From: Cyanobacteria bacterium UBA8156
GTDB taxonomy: Bacteria; Cyanobacteriota; Cyanobacteriia; Pseudanabaenales; Pseudanabaenaceae
Length of the DNA: 5,360 nucleotides
Direction: 5' to 3'
NCBI GenBank assembly: GCA_003456125.1
Contig: DMPD01000118.1
Span: forward strand, 1 to 5,360
Shown here: positions 4,217-5,360 of the stretch, piece after piece
How the letters are laid out: each line of letters starts with the position of its first letter
Position numbering within the stretch: position 1 is the first letter of the stretch
Position numbers and translations under genes: made by a program
Notes under the pieces: model-generated
Seen by the model: the letters and a program-made list of their open reading frames with translations, nothing else
The model's database searches: none
What the model was told of the DNA's origin: nothing

Positions 4217-5360
4217 TCATTCCCCCACGGCCAACACCAGACCCTTGAGGTAGGTGCCTTCGGGATGAAACAAGCTGGTGGGGTGATCGGCAGGAGCACC
4301 GAGCCGAGCCAAGAGTTGCACGCGGCGATCGCTGTCTAGGGCCGCGGCCGTCACCGCCCCTTCAAACGCCGCCCGCTCCACTACCTGGGAACAGGAAAAG
4401 GTCAACAGCAGCCCACCGGGCTTGACCCGGGCCAGTCCCAACCGGTTGAGGCGACGGTAGGCCGTGATGGCCGCTGTCCGGGCCCGCAGGTTTTTGGCAA
4501 AGGCCGGCGGATCCAGCACCACCAAATCGTAGGGGTCACCGACTTCCCCCAAAAACGCAAAAACATCGGCGGCGATCGCCCGGTGGGGCAAGTCCGGGTG
4601 ATTGACTTGAACATTTTGGGCGGCAATCTGGAGGGCCGGGGCCGAACTGTCCACGGTGTCCACGGCGATCGCCCCGCCCGCGGCCGCATACACCGAAAAC
4701 CCGCCGGTGTAGCCAAAGGCGTTCAAGACGCGCCGCCCCGCAGCATAACGCCCGCAAATGGCCCGGTTGTCCCGCTGATCCAAAAAGAAGCCGGTCTTTT
4801 GCCCCGTCTCCCAGTCCACCCAAAACTTCAGCCCGTTTTCTTGAATACACCCCGGTTGGGCTTGGCCCCACACGTACCCGGAGGCTTGGCCCGTCATCAC
4901 TTTGCCGCTTTGGTCGTAGATGGCCCGCAGGCGATCGCCCGCGACGGCCCGCAGACCGGCCACCCAGTGATCCAGCAAACCGTGGGGGCCCGCGCCGTGG
5001 CACTGCACCACCGCCACCCCGTCGTACCAATCCACAATCAACCCCGGCAGACCATCCCCTTCGGCATTCACCCAGCGCCAAGCCGTCGTTTGGGCCGTGG
5101 CCACCCCCCACCCCTGCCGGCGGTGCCAGGCTTGGGCCAATTTTTCCTGGAGGAGGCTCCCCAAATCCGCCACGGGGGCAAAGGACAACACCTTCACCGC
5201 CAAGCTGCCCGTACCGAAATACCCCAAGGCCAAAAACGCACCGCTGCGGTTGCGCACCTCCACCAGTTGCCCCTCGGCCAGCTCGCGATCGCGCTGGGCG
5301 ATCGCCCCCGAAAAAATCCAGGGATGGAAGCGCTGCACCGCTTCGGTTTTGCGATCGTGC
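4217..5360 (-). CDS. rlmI: RlmI-type 23S rRNA (cytosine-C5)-methyltransferase, 5' end cut off by the window
   Basis: This SAM-dependent enzyme is predicted to methylate C5 of a 23S rRNA cytosine (C1962 in E. coli). The frame is open to the right edge, and the visible start, HDRKTEAVQRFHPWIFSGAI, matches the family opening 'K..E....RRHPWVFSGA', so only a few N-terminal residues are missing. The GTG at 5338 could start a 373-residue product but is probably an internal valine. Numbering from that codon, residues 1-55 are the PUA RNA-binding domain. GLPGLIVDWYDG (96-107) and TGFFLDQRDNR (182-192) belong to the linker region. The Rossmann domain follows: VLNAFGYTGGFSVYAA (204-219, SAM motif I), VDSSAPAL (229-236), DLVVLDPPAFAKN (271-283) and LLLTFSCSQ (310-318) with the likely catalytic Cys316. 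It ends DHP..LFHPEGTYLKG as in RlmI. Related RlmI/RlmO-like subfamilies share this layout, so the target base is inferred. Confidence 0.88.
   Translation of the reverse strand, partial: HDRKTEAVQRFHPWIFSGAIAQRDRELAEGQLVEVRNRSGAFLALGYFGTGSLAVKVLSFAPVADLGSLLQEKLAQAWHRRQGWGVATAQTTAWRWVNAEGDGLPGLIVDWYDGVAVVQCHGAGPHGLLDHWVAGLRAVAGDRLRAIYDQSGKVMTGQASGYVWGQAQPGCIQENGLKFWVDWETGQKTGFFLDQRDNRAICGRYAAGRRVLNAFGYTGGFSVYAAAGGAIAVDTVDSSAPALQIAAQNVQVNHPDLPHRAIAADVFAFLGEVGDPYDLVVLDPPAFAKNLRARTAAITAYRRLNRLGLARVKPGGLLLTFSCSQVVERAAFEGAVTAAALDSDRRVQLLARLGAPADHPTSLFHPEGTYLKGLVLAVGE

Noticed and set aside
5336..5338. GTG as the true start of the methyltransferase gene
   Set aside because: The frame stays open to the window edge, and the residues before it (RKTEA) fit the conserved family N-terminus, so the gene is treated as truncated by the window.
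1..5360. CRISPR array, insertion sequence, tRNA or riboswitch
   Set aside because: No regularly spaced repeats, transposase-like product, cloverleaf or recognised riboswitch core was seen on either strand; intergenic regions are all shorter than about 160 bases.

Overview
The window looks like ordinary chromosomal DNA from a GC-rich cyanobacterium. Two things support this: a photosystem II subunit gene (psbY) is present, and the HIP1 octamer GCGATCGC occurs 16 times in 5.36 kb, where chance would give well under one copy at this base composition. The genus cannot be fixed from this stretch. There are no rRNA or tRNA genes, insertion sequences, CRISPR repeats or phage genes, and no sign of recent transfer.

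All seven recognisable genes lie on the minus strand, so transcription runs from high to low coordinates. In that order they are: a 5'-truncated RlmI-type 23S rRNA cytosine methyltransferase (4217 to the right edge); psbY (3984-4139), too short for a routine ORF search, with its own TATAAT -10 box and a good Shine-Dalgarno; a hairpin that may end the psbY transcript (3917-3954); citrate synthase gltA (2672-3829); a two-PRC-domain protein with a long charged tail (1669-2646); a two-helix DUF3493/LPA1-like membrane protein (1424-1666); a CpdA-type class III phosphodiesterase (611-1372); and an exported or membrane-anchored FKBP prolyl isomerase (96-611). The left end (1-96) holds a cluster of inverted repeats followed by AT-rich sequence, a plausible operon end.

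The five genes from gltA to the FKBP are packed tightly, with gaps of 25, 2 and 51 bases and then a TAATG stop/start overlap, so they probably form one transcription unit. The unit mixes carbon metabolism (citrate synthase, the entry to 2-oxoglutarate and glutamate), possible thylakoid or photosystem-related membrane proteins (PRC-barrel, DUF3493), a putative cyclic-nucleotide or other phosphodiesterase, and an extracytoplasmic folding factor. The co-location is seen; any functional link is inference.

I found no novel system. The observations worth a second look are small: a repeat cluster in front of gltA, a 15-bp tandem repeat over the DUF3493 stop codon, a C-terminal extension on PsbY, and a short insert in the FKBP domain.
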